Assembly (NCBI GenBank): GCA_039105265.1
Contig: JAPFFF010000047.1
Coordinates: forward strand, 248,001-312,000
Direction: 5' to 3'
From: Tritrichomonas musculus
Taxonomy: Eukaryota; Parabasalia; Tritrichomonadida; Tritrichomonadidae
DNA: 64,000 bases
The notes beneath the pieces were generated by a model. That model was not told where the DNA came from. It saw only the letters and a list, made by a program, of their open reading frames with translations, and did not search any database. Both the position numbers and the translations under genes were made by a program. How positions within the stretch are numbered: the first letter of the stretch is position 1; each line of letters opens with the position of its first letter. Positions 20,301-29,615 of this stretch are shown piece by piece.

Positions 20301-21462
20301 TTTTGTAGTAATCCTCATTCTGTATAATGTAATCCTGAATAATGGATGGCTTATAGAAGTAATGGACATCACTTTTATGAAGCTTCAACGCATTATCAGC
20401 AATTATGGTTTTACATTTAATAGGCTTATCCGTTTTCAATAGAGTTGGTGTGTATTCATTCATAATTGATAACTCTCCATTGAGGAATAGCTTATATGGA
20501 TGAAATGGTAACTTTTTATCAAATGCTATATAAAACTTACCATCGAGGTCATTTTGGTCAGCAGGTCCAATGGATCTTGTTGCGATTAAAGAACTATCAT
20601 TGATGATACAGAAATTTTGATACGAATCAAATTTGATTACTGGACACAGTATCTTATTATTTTTGGATACAATATAGAACTCTTTAATATATCTCCCCTT
20701 GCTATCATATATAACATTCTTTCGCAATACAATTTTGAAAATTGGTCTATTGTAGCTGAGGAAGGCTTGTTTTTGTTCATCAGGAACATTAATAACTAAT
20801 AGGTTACATTCGATATTATTAATGGTATTTGTTAATGAAGATACATCCTTGTTTGTAATTATGAATTCATCGATACCTGCCTCACTGGCAAAATTTGAAT
20901 CGCCTGCGGGTATCTCATCCAATCTATCCATGACATAATTATGAGCCTCACATAAATTATTCACCAAATCAATCGTATCAATAAATACTGATGCTACATC
21001 CAATAATGGGTTATCATCCGTTAGTATATCAATCTCATCACTAAGGGGTGTTGGTTTAGCTTTCTTCTTGAGGCGAGCTGCTATAGCTGCATGCTCTCTC
21101 TTCATCTCTTCAAATTTCAATTTATGCTCCATGGGACTAAGCTTCTTATAGGTCTTCTCCTCATTGAATATTATTTTGATTCCATATATTATTAACATTA
21201 GGGTTATTGAAAATACTCCTGCACATATTTGGAAGTTGTCAGATTCTTGTAACCATCTAATGAAACTACCAAAGTTATCAAATACTTTATGTACTGTAGA
21301 TGAATCAATTGTTGGTAGTGCATCAACAACTTTGTCCTTAAATGTGATTAGGTAGCGAACCAGTTTACCAGATGTATCTACTGTATAATGCCAGATGTAT
21401 CCTGAATTAAAATATAATGATTCCATCAATGATGTGGCTGTATTGTATGTTACCTTACTCAT
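17395..21462 (-). CDS. Large membrane-anchored fibre-like Polinton protein (1355 aa)
   Basis: One hydrophobic span near residues 97-119 (ICAGVFSITLMLIIYGIKIIF) is followed by a Lys-rich coiled-coil stretch. The central ~500 residues are beta-rich and Tyr/Asp-rich. Residues ~660-770 contain a heptad region (LTSRVDTLNAEMGETKRITQ) and a Gly/Ala hydrophobic stretch (VALAFGVIGTAGSIANVG). The C-terminal part carries repeats of the PEPVDLSNYALKSD kind, spaced by coiled coil (LVTENTNLKATIESF), as in phage tail fibres, then a beta-rich tip. This suggests a trimeric receptor-binding or surface fibre. The hAT element inserted just upstream of its start. Confidence 0.75.
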   Translation of the reverse strand: MSKVTYNTATSLMESLYFNSGYIWHYTVDTSGKLVRYLITFKDKVVDALPTIDSSTVHKVFDNFGSFIRWLQESDNFQICAGVFSITLMLIIYGIKIIFNEEKTYKKLSPMEHKLKFEEMKREHAAIAARLKKKAKPTPLSDEIDILTDDNPLLDVASVFIDTIDLVNNLCEAHNYVMDRLDEIPAGDSNFASEAGIDEFIITNKDVSSLTNTINNIECNLLVINVPDEQKQAFLSYNRPIFKIVLRKNVIYDSKGRYIKEFYIVSKNNKILCPVIKFDSYQNFCIINDSSLIATRSIGPADQNDLDGKFYIAFDKKLPFHPYKLFLNGELSIMNEYTPTLLKTDKPIKCKTIIADNALKLHKSDVHYFYKPSIIQDYIIQNEDYYKIIFEVPDDYTIPDQLEFKFTEHCFGNHWSLKWCADETHKNKGYWTGNNIQGRLNSKVITKWNLRPGKKTDGCYGGWVTIKKTDLHDKLIQADEENGLMFSILKNYKHKISIEMNDGKIHDEDEWKLTYTNYDRSFYGGVDNALHPGYYGAVIYYFEMAPNVIDRTDMFEKIYLDIYVGDSITGTRLSFKVDNVIKKNDKWLLDVIPILDTIEMISYEYSTTKINTDTKNIELYLKKDFTDPIDEVNWDPSTNAFKYIIDQQYYEVLPRPDAATTLYTDYNITSSKVITADNITTMRSDLNVLTNNFDVVSYDVKDLTSRVDTLNAEMGETKRITQHLQDDIDQVRIVSNVALAFGVIGTAGSIANVGLTLFRTGFTITKAGIDSTIEGISQGEQALYHLGDGSNLPPLKIARSTTTDLTPIINWCDADKVAVEYTDDVNNPSTTITTYRDAIDLCNHFRESLKPAFRLLAEKINEVEFNTTLLDDIYISKNNLVRDDTIDIVGKLVNKDVHLEAEDVITNGTIKVRLMLMFISEFNDIDYEEYIVTITIDNGSVSQYEGCDYFPTCTLNDKIIIIPNPQNVKVNTITIKENTCVRRMSFTPNDLAYTCDINALHNKIDAIHEQTKSNDASLATIINEYPTVDEVNDVLKEYALKKDIPEPVDLTNYAMKSIIPEIIEGQTIIHFEIVNNTIPDLDYDTYHELIEQYGLDIVSSNNFYTAHYVHIDYSYNDDDEQPSQIMRIEGSNSGLWILYSSHELINPGSGETPEILSCSITKNIEPTDKNAYSARYVSNTFALKTDIPEPVDLSNYALKSDYNELKTRIENLVTENTNLKATIESFESRLAALANRLTRIKYTFSVPNSTSIRYQFEQPFDAYEATLYLTYHENKNNVASEKEIKINISFNVKNTPTYEYQCEPNKIWLNNIEFPLNSSNLMVNPTANFILIGGSFFSSNGILAEDNTKNGIHSL

Positions 21463-22071
21463 AGATGATACCCCTGAGAGTGTGTATGATAATAGCAGTG
21501 TATGTCACTCTTGAAATTTGATATTTCAGGTTTTTAAAAAGCAATAAATGTAACCATTTTTTTGTTAAATTTCATCATACCATAAATATGAGTATTTTAT
21601 AATATATAAAAAACACTGCTATATATTAAACAACTGTTTGTGAGATAAAAGAAAACCAACTTTGGATATTTTCCATTTTTAAAATAAAAAAATTCAGTAC
21701 CTCAGATAATCGAACTAGAGGCAGAATCAAAAAGAGTAAAAACAAATGTGCCAATTAAGTAAAATAGTATTTGAAAATATTTTAAATACTATATTTTCAA
21801 AAATTAGTTGTTTTTCATATATCTGAATATATTGGAGACATATGAATATATTAAGCTTATTTTTCAAGATAAAATGCATATGTTATTATAATAACTAAAT
21901 TATATAAAATTTCCTTTAAATATATATTGTGATAATTAAAATTATTTTCATCAAACATTATCCAGTTATTAAAAAATGATATATATTAAAAAATAAAAAT
22001 AAAGAAATGTAAATTTGATAAATATCAAATATAAAAATTTTGTTTGATATTAAATATGTTTATTAAAATTA

Positions 22072-25000
22072 TTATTTATGATTAGGATGCTGCCACATTG
22101 TGACTAAAAAATCAGAATTAGACTGAATTTTCCTCTTCTGTTCATTTTCAATGTTCAATTCATTAATCATTGTTTTTGGTTTTATTTTGTTTCTTCTAGA
22201 ATCAAAGCGCCATTTAATTTGTGAGAAAGCTCTCTCTGCATCAACTTCAGATGCAGGAATTGGAAAGAGCCTTGCTGCAATATTTGCTATATTGTTATAA
22301 GTGTGCCCATCATCATATTCCCATTTCCTCATGAGTGACCAAAAATGAGAATAGTATGAATTTGCACAAATTGCACTAGGATATTTTTTTCTTATTACAG
22401 AAAAAGGTGTCATTATTAAGTTGTGCAATTCAATTGCACTATTGATTGCTTCTTCTTTTGTCAGATTTAAATAGCATGCATTTTTTATTATTTCATTTTC
22501 AATATTATTCCATTCTATTGCTTTTTTTCTTTTATCATAATGTTCCTTTTCTTTGTTTTTTTTAAAAATTTTATTTGTATTATTTTTAGAAGAATCATCC
22601 TTTTTATTATTATTACAATTTTCTCCACTTTCATTAGTATTTTCAGTGTTATCATTGATATTCTCGTCATTAATTTCTTTAGTGTTTTCTGTATTTGTGT
22701 TGATAAGTGTATAATCTATAATGTGATCTATTGCATAGTCAACGTTTATTTCACTTAATGATAATTGTTCAAAGTCAAAATTATTTGAATCATTCATATC
22801 TTCTTCTTCGCTCAAATCATCATTTAAAACATTTATTTGGTTTTCATCATTATAATCTTCTTCTAGTTCATCATCATTATATTCAGATTCTGAAGAGATT
22901 GGTGATTTTTGAGCAGATTCTTCTATTTGTGATATTAATGTTGTATTATCACACCAAGACTCACCAAGTTCTAATAGTGATGGAATTTTTATCTTATCTA
23001 TTGAGGTTTTGTAAAAACATAATTTGCCAATTTTCTGAAGTTTGGAATTAACTGGAATTTCAACATTGCATAAATGTATGCATTTATAAAAAGCACCTTC
23101 TTTTATTATTGTTATATTCGTTGTTATATATATAGACTCACATAAAGACTCAGAAAATGCATAAGCATCAATTTGCTTGATAAACGATGGGATTGTAACT
23201 ACCTTGATATCTCTCCTTACGAATAGGCAATTTTCATAAGTATCACTTTCTATCTCATTTTTCCCAATGAGCATTTTATTATCAAGATAAATAAAACGTT
23301 TGTTATTAGGCATTAACTTCAAATTTGTTAATTTTGATGTTCCACGACACCACCCTTCTGCCAAATTTTTCACACTTCCCGGAATTTCAATTGATTCAAT
23401 TGAAGAATCTACAAATGAGTCTTTTTCAAATGTTTCGACTTTTGAATCAGTTGGAAATTTAATCGATTTAATCAATTTTGTATTTTTAAATGATCTTTCA
23501 TTTATGCTAATAACATCTAAATTAATATTGTTGTGTGTCACTTTTTGAGGTATAAAAATATCACCTTTTGCATTATTGTTTCCAATAATTTTGGCTGTAT
23601 TTTGATCAAAGTTTAATTCAAATATAATATTATTAATTGTAATTACTTCTTTTGGAGTTGTGTTATTCATATTAGAGTCGCTGTTATTCCATAACGCTTC
23701 ATGATGTTTTTCATTTGTATTTAAAAGATTTATAGTTAAAGGATAATCATCAAATTCTTCATCTGAAGGGTTTTCTTTGGAGTGAAAATCATTTGGAAAA
23801 TAACCATCCAGAATTAATTGTTTTTTACTTGTATTTTGAATTGATGTTTTCTTTTTCTTTTGATGAACTTTAATTGAATAAGGTTTGTTCAAAACTTTGA
23901 AAAAATTATTATATTCATTTTTTTTATAATCTTCAATAGATATTTTTCTATTTTTCTCATTTATTTCGAGCAATATCTTATCCTTAATACAATGGAAATA
24001 GGAATCATTTTCTTCAGGAATATTATAAGCAGGATCGACTTTTGACATTATACGTCTATATCTCACAATTCCATCAGGATGGAAAAGTGATGCCAAATTG
24101 TAAAGCTGGATGTTTTTGTTAAGAATTAATCTTTTTTTAATAAAGGAATACAGTTTTTTCCCACAATCACGTATTTTATATTTAATAATATTTTGTTTAA
24201 TTTTATCTAAGAAATATTCAACAATTATTATTGACTCTACACATGAAATATTAGAATTTTGCATAAAATCTATAAGTGTAGCGAAATGAAAAAGTAATGG
24301 ATACACTTCAAAAAATCCATAAGAAAAAATAAATTTTAAATCACTAATTATGGTAATTAGTATTTTCATTTCTTTATCACTTGAATTTGAAAAAAGGCTT
24401 ATTATTTCTTTTCTCAAATGGAAAATTGTTTCAAGAGCTCTGAATGCTGAGTTCCATCTTGTTATACATATTGTAGGAATTTTTTTGGATAATTTTTTGG
24501 TGAATATTTTTAAATTTAGAACTTTCATTATTCTTTTAATTTTTTTTTCGTATTTGCTTAAAAAGCATTTAGTTTTAATCCAATCTGTATACGCTAAATT
24601 TAAAAGATGACATGTACAACGGAAATGAATAATTGTTTTCATATCTATAAATTTGTTTTGCAAGCAATCTGTGCTGTCTTGAGATAAAGCTTGTATTTGA
24701 GTTGGAAGGTTATCTGTAGTTATACCAACTATTTCTATGTTGTTTTCTTTTGCTTTCAGTATTCTTTCACGAACAGATTTATGAAAATCTTCTAAAGTTC
24801 CATCAAAATTGTGCTCAAGGTCAAACAAAAAAGGTTCATTCGAACGACTTTTAGCGGACAATATAAAAACAAGAATTTCTTTATCATTAATTTTTGATGC
24901 ATCTATTTGAAAAGCAGCCATTGAGCCTCTGAAAATTGAAATATTTGAATTAAAATAATCGTCACCAACTTTTTCTATTAAATTTCTCGGAACATTAATA

Positions 25001-25596
25001 TCATCACAAATATTAAGAAAAGTGTCAAGAGACATATCAGAATTACGTCCAATTTCAAATCCTAATTTTAAAAAACCAATAATAAAGGATGAATGCGACT
25101 TAGAGCAAATAGTTCTCAATGATAAATGTTCGAAAATACCTTGCTCTAAAACTGTTTGTTTTAATTTTGTAAAATCAATTTTGGAAATGTCCAAACAGCT
25201 TTCAGAACTTGTTTTTTTTGAAAAACATTTACTAATTTCTTGAGATTTTTCTTTTTCTGATTCATATTTTGGCAAAATGTATTTATCAATAAAATCGTTA
25301 ATTTCTGGAATATTTGAAAAACTATCTAAATTAGAAGGATTGTCAATCATAAATTGAAGTATAAAATTTGACAACATTGGACAATGTAATTTTTGAAAGT
25401 GCTTAAATAGTCTGTGCATTTCAGCTAAACCCTTCGATGTGATTATAAAATTGCAATTTATTGTTTTGTCGATATTACATTGATATGATTTTCTGGTGGA
25501 TTGATTCTTGGACTTTGGTATTATTTTTGTTAAATCATTAATAATAAAATTATCCAATATCGTGTACTTTTTTGGAGCTGACTCTGCGTTTTGCAT
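22072..25596 (-). CDS. hAT transposase with embedded BspA-type leucine-rich repeats (1174 aa)
   Basis: A single uninterrupted frame. N-terminus: a possible BED-like zinc-binding segment (C and H residues near 40-72). Catalytic region ~180-480 has the hAT pattern: GITTDNLPTQIQALS (about 291-305), the RCTCHLLNLAY segment, and TRWNSAFRALE. Residues ~645-885 are BspA-type LRRs (SFKNTKLIKSIKFP, VVTIPSFIKQIDAYAF, GAFYKCIHLCNVEIP), the type common in trichomonad surface proteins. Then an acidic Asn/Glu-rich linker (~890-1020). C-terminus ~1075-1160 is the hAT dimerisation region (FPIPASEVDAERAFSQIKW). Such an LRR block inside a transposase is unexpected; the frame across both joins is continuous. 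The intact length suggests recent activity. Confidence 0.9.
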   Translation of the reverse strand: MQNAESAPKKYTILDNFIINDLTKIIPKSKNQSTRKSYQCNIDKTINCNFIITSKGLAEMHRLFKHFQKLHCPMLSNFILQFMIDNPSNLDSFSNIPEINDFIDKYILPKYESEKEKSQEISKCFSKKTSSESCLDISKIDFTKLKQTVLEQGIFEHLSLRTICSKSHSSFIIGFLKLGFEIGRNSDMSLDTFLNICDDINVPRNLIEKVGDDYFNSNISIFRGSMAAFQIDASKINDKEILVFILSAKSRSNEPFLFDLEHNFDGTLEDFHKSVRERILKAKENNIEIVGITTDNLPTQIQALSQDSTDCLQNKFIDMKTIIHFRCTCHLLNLAYTDWIKTKCFLSKYEKKIKRIMKVLNLKIFTKKLSKKIPTICITRWNSAFRALETIFHLRKEIISLFSNSSDKEMKILITIISDLKFIFSYGFFEVYPLLFHFATLIDFMQNSNISCVESIIIVEYFLDKIKQNIIKYKIRDCGKKLYSFIKKRLILNKNIQLYNLASLFHPDGIVRYRRIMSKVDPAYNIPEENDSYFHCIKDKILLEINEKNRKISIEDYKKNEYNNFFKVLNKPYSIKVHQKKKKTSIQNTSKKQLILDGYFPNDFHSKENPSDEEFDDYPLTINLLNTNEKHHEALWNNSDSNMNNTTPKEVITINNIIFELNFDQNTAKIIGNNNAKGDIFIPQKVTHNNINLDVISINERSFKNTKLIKSIKFPTDSKVETFEKDSFVDSSIESIEIPGSVKNLAEGWCRGTSKLTNLKLMPNNKRFIYLDNKMLIGKNEIESDTYENCLFVRRDIKVVTIPSFIKQIDAYAFSESLCESIYITTNITIIKEGAFYKCIHLCNVEIPVNSKLQKIGKLCFYKTSIDKIKIPSLLELGESWCDNTTLISQIEESAQKSPISSESEYNDDELEEDYNDENQINVLNDDLSEEEDMNDSNNFDFEQLSLSEINVDYAIDHIIDYTLINTNTENTKEINDENINDNTENTNESGENCNNNKKDDSSKNNTNKIFKKNKEKEHYDKRKKAIEWNNIENEIIKNACYLNLTKEEAINSAIELHNLIMTPFSVIRKKYPSAICANSYYSHFWSLMRKWEYDDGHTYNNIANIAARLFPIPASEVDAERAFSQIKWRFDSRRNKIKPKTMINELNIENEQKRKIQSNSDFLVTMWQHPNHK

Positions 25597-25984
25597 CTAA
25601 AATGAATAATAAAAAAAATTCAATGCTTATTTGTTTTATAATTGAAAATTTGTATTTATATTTGCTTCATATAATGAATTACTCAAAATTAGTATCTAGA
25701 CCTTAATTCATAATAAAATAATATAAAAAATATATCAATATATATATATTTTTAAATCAACTTAAACTGCTAGGTTAAAACTGAGCTTCTGCTTAAAAAA
25801 TACAAATAATAATAATAATGAAACAAATTTTGGTTTTTATTAAAGGTTTTGAATTAATAAACTCTTTATTTATTAAGCTTGCTTATAATTTTTTTTTTTT
25901 TTTCCTCCTCCATTTGTTTAAAAAATCATATTTGAAATGGTTAACTAAACCTAGTAAATATATATATAAATCGTTTTACGATTA

Positions 25985-26215
25985 TTTTTTATTCAATTTC
26001 TTGCTATTTTTCATTCAATTTGTGATATTTTCTATTCAATTCTTGCTATTTTTTATTCAATTTTTGCTATTTTTCATTCAAATTCTTGAAATTTCAGCAT
26101 TCAATTTTCAATAAAAAAATTTCAAGAAATTGAATGAAAAATATCAAGAAATTGAATGAAAAATAGCAAAAATTGAATAAAAAATAGCAAGAAATTAAAT
26201 GAAAAATAATCGTAT
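25985..26215. repeat. Foldback of short ATTCAATTT repeats
   Basis: The left arm repeats TTGCTATTTTTCATTCAATT-like words (25985-26105); the right arm carries the reverse complement (26112-26215), separated by only a few bases. It lies in the non-coding 3' side of the hAT block. The arms are themselves tandem repeats of ~19-20 bp. Confidence 0.7.
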
Positions 26216-26352
26216 AGAGTATTCGTTATTTTTATACTTTTTATAAATTATAATTGTTAACCAAAATAAAAAAAAAAATAAATTGGAAATATTATGATAT
26301 TTTACTGAAATATTTGATGATTTTTTGATGAATTTTGATGAATTTTGAAATA

Positions 26353-27444
26353 TCAAATAGCAAAAGTGCAAACACTGGATAATAGCTTACCAGTTATAGA
26401 GAATGTACTTTTCAATAGAAGTAGCATAAAACTTGATGTCTTGACCACTACATTGATAACTTTATCCATGTTATCGTGACTGATAGGTGACTTGTTTTCA
26501 ATCAGTGTATCCACATCTTCGATATCATACTCCTTATTATCATCTGGGTTCACGATGACATCATATTTGGTTGGCTCGACTGGGAGGTCATCACCTGATG
26601 GAGCTTTTTGACACTTCACTTTGCGTATCTCATATCTATCATTTATTTTTAGGACAACGAGGTACTCCATATTCTCAAGTGTATTCAAGAGATTTGTTAT
26701 ATCACTATTGGAAGCAGTTGATATATCATTTTGAAGACCATTCAATATTTGTAATAGGTTTGCATTATTGGTATTGAGACTGGTGAATAGATTGGCATAT
26801 GTTTTGATATTATTTGTTGCATTGAGATTATTTGATAATGAGGAGCCAAATAGATTCAGTTGACCATTAGGATATATATCTGTATTCTCAAATCCGGATT
26901 TCTTCACAAACCCATTAATGTTAGATAATAATGATTGAATCGAAGTATTGGATGAGTTGTATGTTTTGATGACATCATTTATACTTGACGGATTGTGTGG
27001 TTGAATTATGTTGTTGTTATCGATATAATTCATTTGACTCAATGATATATCTGTGTTCGCCAAATCACTCAAATCAACCCCATCTATATTTAGGTCATGA
27101 TAATATTTGGTTAGATTATTAAAATTGGTTCTCAATAATTCCATCAGTTTATTATAAGTGGTACAATATTGTGTATTTGTAGCACCATCAGCGAAGACAG
27201 GTAAGCTTTGCCCACCAGTAATAGTTAAATCTTTAAATGAATCAATTTTAAAGTCCTTTCCTAATGCCATTTGGTCAACTTCAGCTTTGCTATATATATT
27301 ATTGAATGCGACTGGTTCACCATCCTCTCGTGTGAAACTGAATTGTTCGTTACCTTCATCATCTTCAGCTACTTCTATCGACAAACCTTTATCCTTTAAC
27401 TTGGTTGCTTCATTACAACGAAAAGCATATGGTACAATAGACAT
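26353..27444 (-). CDS. Fibre-like Polinton protein (363 aa)
   Basis: Residues ~45-60 (FNNIYSKAEVDQMALGK) match the Y.K.EVD motif frequent in phage tail-fibre proteins, the same style as the repeats of the 1355-aa protein. Residues ~85-260 are Asn/Ser/Leu-rich helical heptads (NNLTKYYHDLNIDGVDL, LLQILNGLQNDISTAS), typical of trimeric stalks. The C-terminus is hydrophobic (SSFMLLLLKSTFSITGKLL), possibly a membrane anchor. The start codon at 27444 faces a rightward start at 27461, giving a very short divergent promoter region. Likely part of the same surface assembly as the 1355-aa protein. Confidence 0.7.
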   Translation of the reverse strand: MSIVPYAFRCNEATKLKDKGLSIEVAEDDEGNEQFSFTREDGEPVAFNNIYSKAEVDQMALGKDFKIDSFKDLTITGGQSLPVFADGATNTQYCTTYNKLMELLRTNFNNLTKYYHDLNIDGVDLSDLANTDISLSQMNYIDNNNIIQPHNPSSINDVIKTYNSSNTSIQSLLSNINGFVKKSGFENTDIYPNGQLNLFGSSLSNNLNATNNIKTYANLFTSLNTNNANLLQILNGLQNDISTASNSDITNLLNTLENMEYLVVLKINDRYEIRKVKCQKAPSGDDLPVEPTKYDVIVNPDDNKEYDIEDVDTLIENKSPISHDNMDKVINVVVKTSSFMLLLLKSTFSITGKLLSSVCTFAI

Positions 27445-27460
27445 TTTAACAGATAGTAAA

Positions 27461-28207
27461 ATGTTGTGTTCAGTTAATAGTAATGCAACAGATTATAGTC
27501 TGGTGAAGCTAAATGTAGACATACCTTGGAAATGTGATTATGTGAAGTATTATGTTTCCTCAATCAATACAAAGGGGAATATATTGATAGTAACTAAGGA
27601 TGACTATTTGATGTTTTCATATGAGGACGGAAATAATGAACGTTCGCTGATGATAGAATTTAAAGACACATATTATTACTCAATGCTTGGATTGGTTAAA
27701 TACTTGAATAGTTGTCAAAACATAATTGTGTTCAAAAATATTGATGGTAGGACAATGAGTTTATCGAGTCAGCATAAAGTATCGTTCATTAGAGGTTCTC
27801 ATAGAGCTAAACTGATAACAGGATTATATAGTGTAAAGAATGAAGTTGTTATACCTGCTAACAATGAGACAGTTGTACCTGATTTGCCAATATTGGATTA
27901 TGCCAATAGATTATATCTCGTATCACTACAAGGTCAAGCTGTACATAGTATTATAGGAGAACATGAATATACACCATCCGTGATTGCAACAGTTGATACT
28001 GTTATAGAACCACAGGCACCTATTATAATTGATTACGATTCATCTAAACCAATCAAAATTAAAACATTTACAGATTCACTAAAACACATCGAAATGAGGC
28101 TAGTAGATTTCATGTACCAACCTGTCATATTAAAGTCTCCATTATTTGTCAACATTAAAATTAAACCTGCAGGGACAACTAATATTGACACGCCAACGAA
28201 TCATTAA
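27461..28207 (+). CDS. Polinton protein, candidate minor capsid/penton-type (248 aa)
   Basis: The frame is open further upstream, but that part overlaps the oppositely oriented fibre-like gene. The ATG at 27461 lies 17 bp from that gene's start and is the best choice. The protein is beta-rich without membrane segments. Its C-terminus (SLKHIEMRLVDFMYQPVIL, then SPLFVNIKIKP) has the form of jelly-roll minor structural proteins of adenovirus-like elements, in which a final sheet carries L.D....P..L.....V.L.I.P. Assignment is by pattern and context only. It ends 6 bp before the right terminal repeat. Confidence 0.6.
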   Translation: MLCSVNSNATDYSLVKLNVDIPWKCDYVKYYVSSINTKGNILIVTKDDYLMFSYEDGNNERSLMIEFKDTYYYSMLGLVKYLNSCQNIIVFKNIDGRTMSLSSQHKVSFIRGSHRAKLITGLYSVKNEVVIPANNETVVPDLPILDYANRLYLVSLQGQAVHSIIGEHEYTPSVIATVDTVIEPQAPIIIDYDSSKPIKIKTFTDSLKHIEMRLVDFMYQPVILKSPLFVNIKIKPAGTTNIDTPTNH

Positions 28208-28212
28208 GCTTG

Positions 28213-28833
28213 GATTCAATTAAAGATTTATTTTTGAGTAGGTATCGGGTGTACATGAAGTGGTTGCATGAATAGATGTATGTGATGAGATATGGGAGAT
28301 GATTGCATGAGTGGATGTGTGTGATGGTTGCATGAGATGATTGCTGTAGGAGTATGCTAGATAGGTTGCGATACAAGATATGGGAGATGATTGCATGAGA
28401 TGATTTGCATGAGATGATTGCTTGAGTGGATGTATGAGATGGATTGCTTGAGTGGATGTATGAGTGGATGTATGTGATGGGTTGCTTGAGTGGATGTATG
28501 AGATGATTGTTTGAGATGGGTTGCTTGAGATGATTGCATGAGATGATTGCATGAGATGGGTTGGTATTAAGTAGTTATACATAGTGAAGGGGGGATAGAT
28601 AACTAGTATAAGCAAATGGGGCTCTCCGTGTAGGGTGGCTGGGTGGGGGTTGCTTGGGGGCTGTTTGGAGATATGGTTTATTATAGCGAGGGAGCTTTTC
28701 AAAGCGAGGGAGCTATAATATAAAACATCTCCAAAGTACCTCAAATTATCGTCTCTTCAGGAAGCTTTCAAAGCCAGAGAGCCCCATTTGCTTATACTAG
28801 TTATCTATCCCCCCTTCACTATGTATAACTACT
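28213..28833 (-). repeat. Polinton right terminal inverted repeat (621 bp)
   Basis: Reverse complement of 2005-2638, matching base for base over the stretches I compared except for one 13-bp minisatellite unit. The last element gene stops at 28207, six bases before it. Confidence 0.92.
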
Positions 28834-29615
28834 TCATCTAATCTTTTTTATTCTCATCTTTCTCATTCAATCCAATCTATTCTCATTTATTCTTCTTTAT
28901 TTTCATCTTTATAATTTAATATTTCTTATTCTTATCTTTTTCAATTAGTCTTTTCTATTCTCTTCTATTTCATCTAATTTAACTTATTCTCATTTTTCTT
29001 ATCTAATTTCTCTTATTCTTTTTCATCTGACACAATCTCTCTTATCCTAATCTTTCATATCCATTTTCTTCTATTCTCTTCTATTTCATCCAATTTTTCT
29101 TATTCTCATTTATCTTATTCAATCTTTCTTATTCTCATTCTCTTCTATCTTATCCAATCTCTCATATTCTCTTCTATCTCATTTGATCTTTCTTATTCTC
29201 TTCTATCTCATTTAATCTTTCTCATCCAATCTCATTTATCTTATCTAATCTCACTTATTCTCTTCTCTCTAAATTAATCTTTCTCATCCAATATCACCTA
29301 TTCTCTCCTATTTCATCTAATCTTTCTTATTCTCTTTCATCTTATCCAATCTCATCTATTCTCTTCTATTTCATCCAATTTTTCTTATTCTCATTTATCT
29401 TATTTAATCTTTCTTATTCTCATTCTCTTCTATCTTATCCAATCTCTCATATTCTCTTCTATCTCATTTGATCTTTCTAATTCTCTTCTATCTCATTTAA
29501 TCTTTCTTATTCTCTTTTATCTTATCCAATATTTATTATTCTCATTCTTTTCTATCTTATCCAATCTCTCTTATTCTCTTCTTTTTTATCCAATTTCATC
29601 TATTCCCGTTTAATA
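28834..29615. repeat. Pyrimidine-rich degenerate repeat array, right part
   Basis: Continuation of the array at 1775-2004: TCTTATTCTC, TTCTATCTCAT and CCAATCT words. It contains a higher-order duplication in which about 155 bp at 29071-29225 recur nearly unchanged at 29356-29510 (285 bp apart). No coding frame is credible. Confidence 0.8.

Larger units (their letters stand above)
21480..26330 (-). mobile_element. hAT-family DNA transposon nested in the Polinton
   Basis: This block lies between two leftward Polinton genes (start at 21462; stop at 26353). It contains one large transposase gene (22072-25596, minus) flanked by ~0.6-0.75 kb of AT-rich non-coding DNA. I could not fix the ends. One candidate pair is CAGG at 21527 and ACTG at 26304-26307, whose 8-bp flanks (TGATATTT / AAATATTT) match at six positions. 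Another is the inverted 13-mer ATTTGATATTTCA at 21516-21528 and 26346-26358. hAT elements normally make 8-bp target duplications. A large foldback (25985-26215) lies near the right end. Confidence 0.8.
2005..28833 (+). mobile_element. Polinton/Maverick, with a hAT transposon nested in it
   Basis: The element is bounded by terminal inverted repeats (2005-2638 and 28213-28833) that start AGTAGTTATAC. It encodes the family hallmarks: protein-primed family-B DNA polymerase (13827-17357), retroviral-type integrase (3624-4706), packaging ATPase (4722-5588) and a candidate major capsid protein (7916-9511). Without the nested hAT (about 4.8 kb) it would be about 22 kb, within the usual Polinton range. 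The left three-fifths is transcribed rightward except for the HNH gene; the right part carries leftward genes and one rightward gene at the end. The terminal repeats differ mainly by one 13-bp minisatellite unit, implying recent insertion. It looks largely whole apart from the nested insertion. I did not recognise an adenain-type protease. Confidence 0.93.

Noticed and set aside
25818-26114. 98-codon hydrophobic plus-strand frame
   Set aside because: It is a product of the ATTCAATTT foldback; low complexity.
27158-27460. Extended N-terminus of the gene at 27461
   Set aside because: It overlaps an oppositely directed gene whose protein is better supported, and has no protein-like features.
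29071-29510. CRISPR-like array
   Set aside because: The repeats are degenerate and directly abutting, with no unique spacers of constant length.
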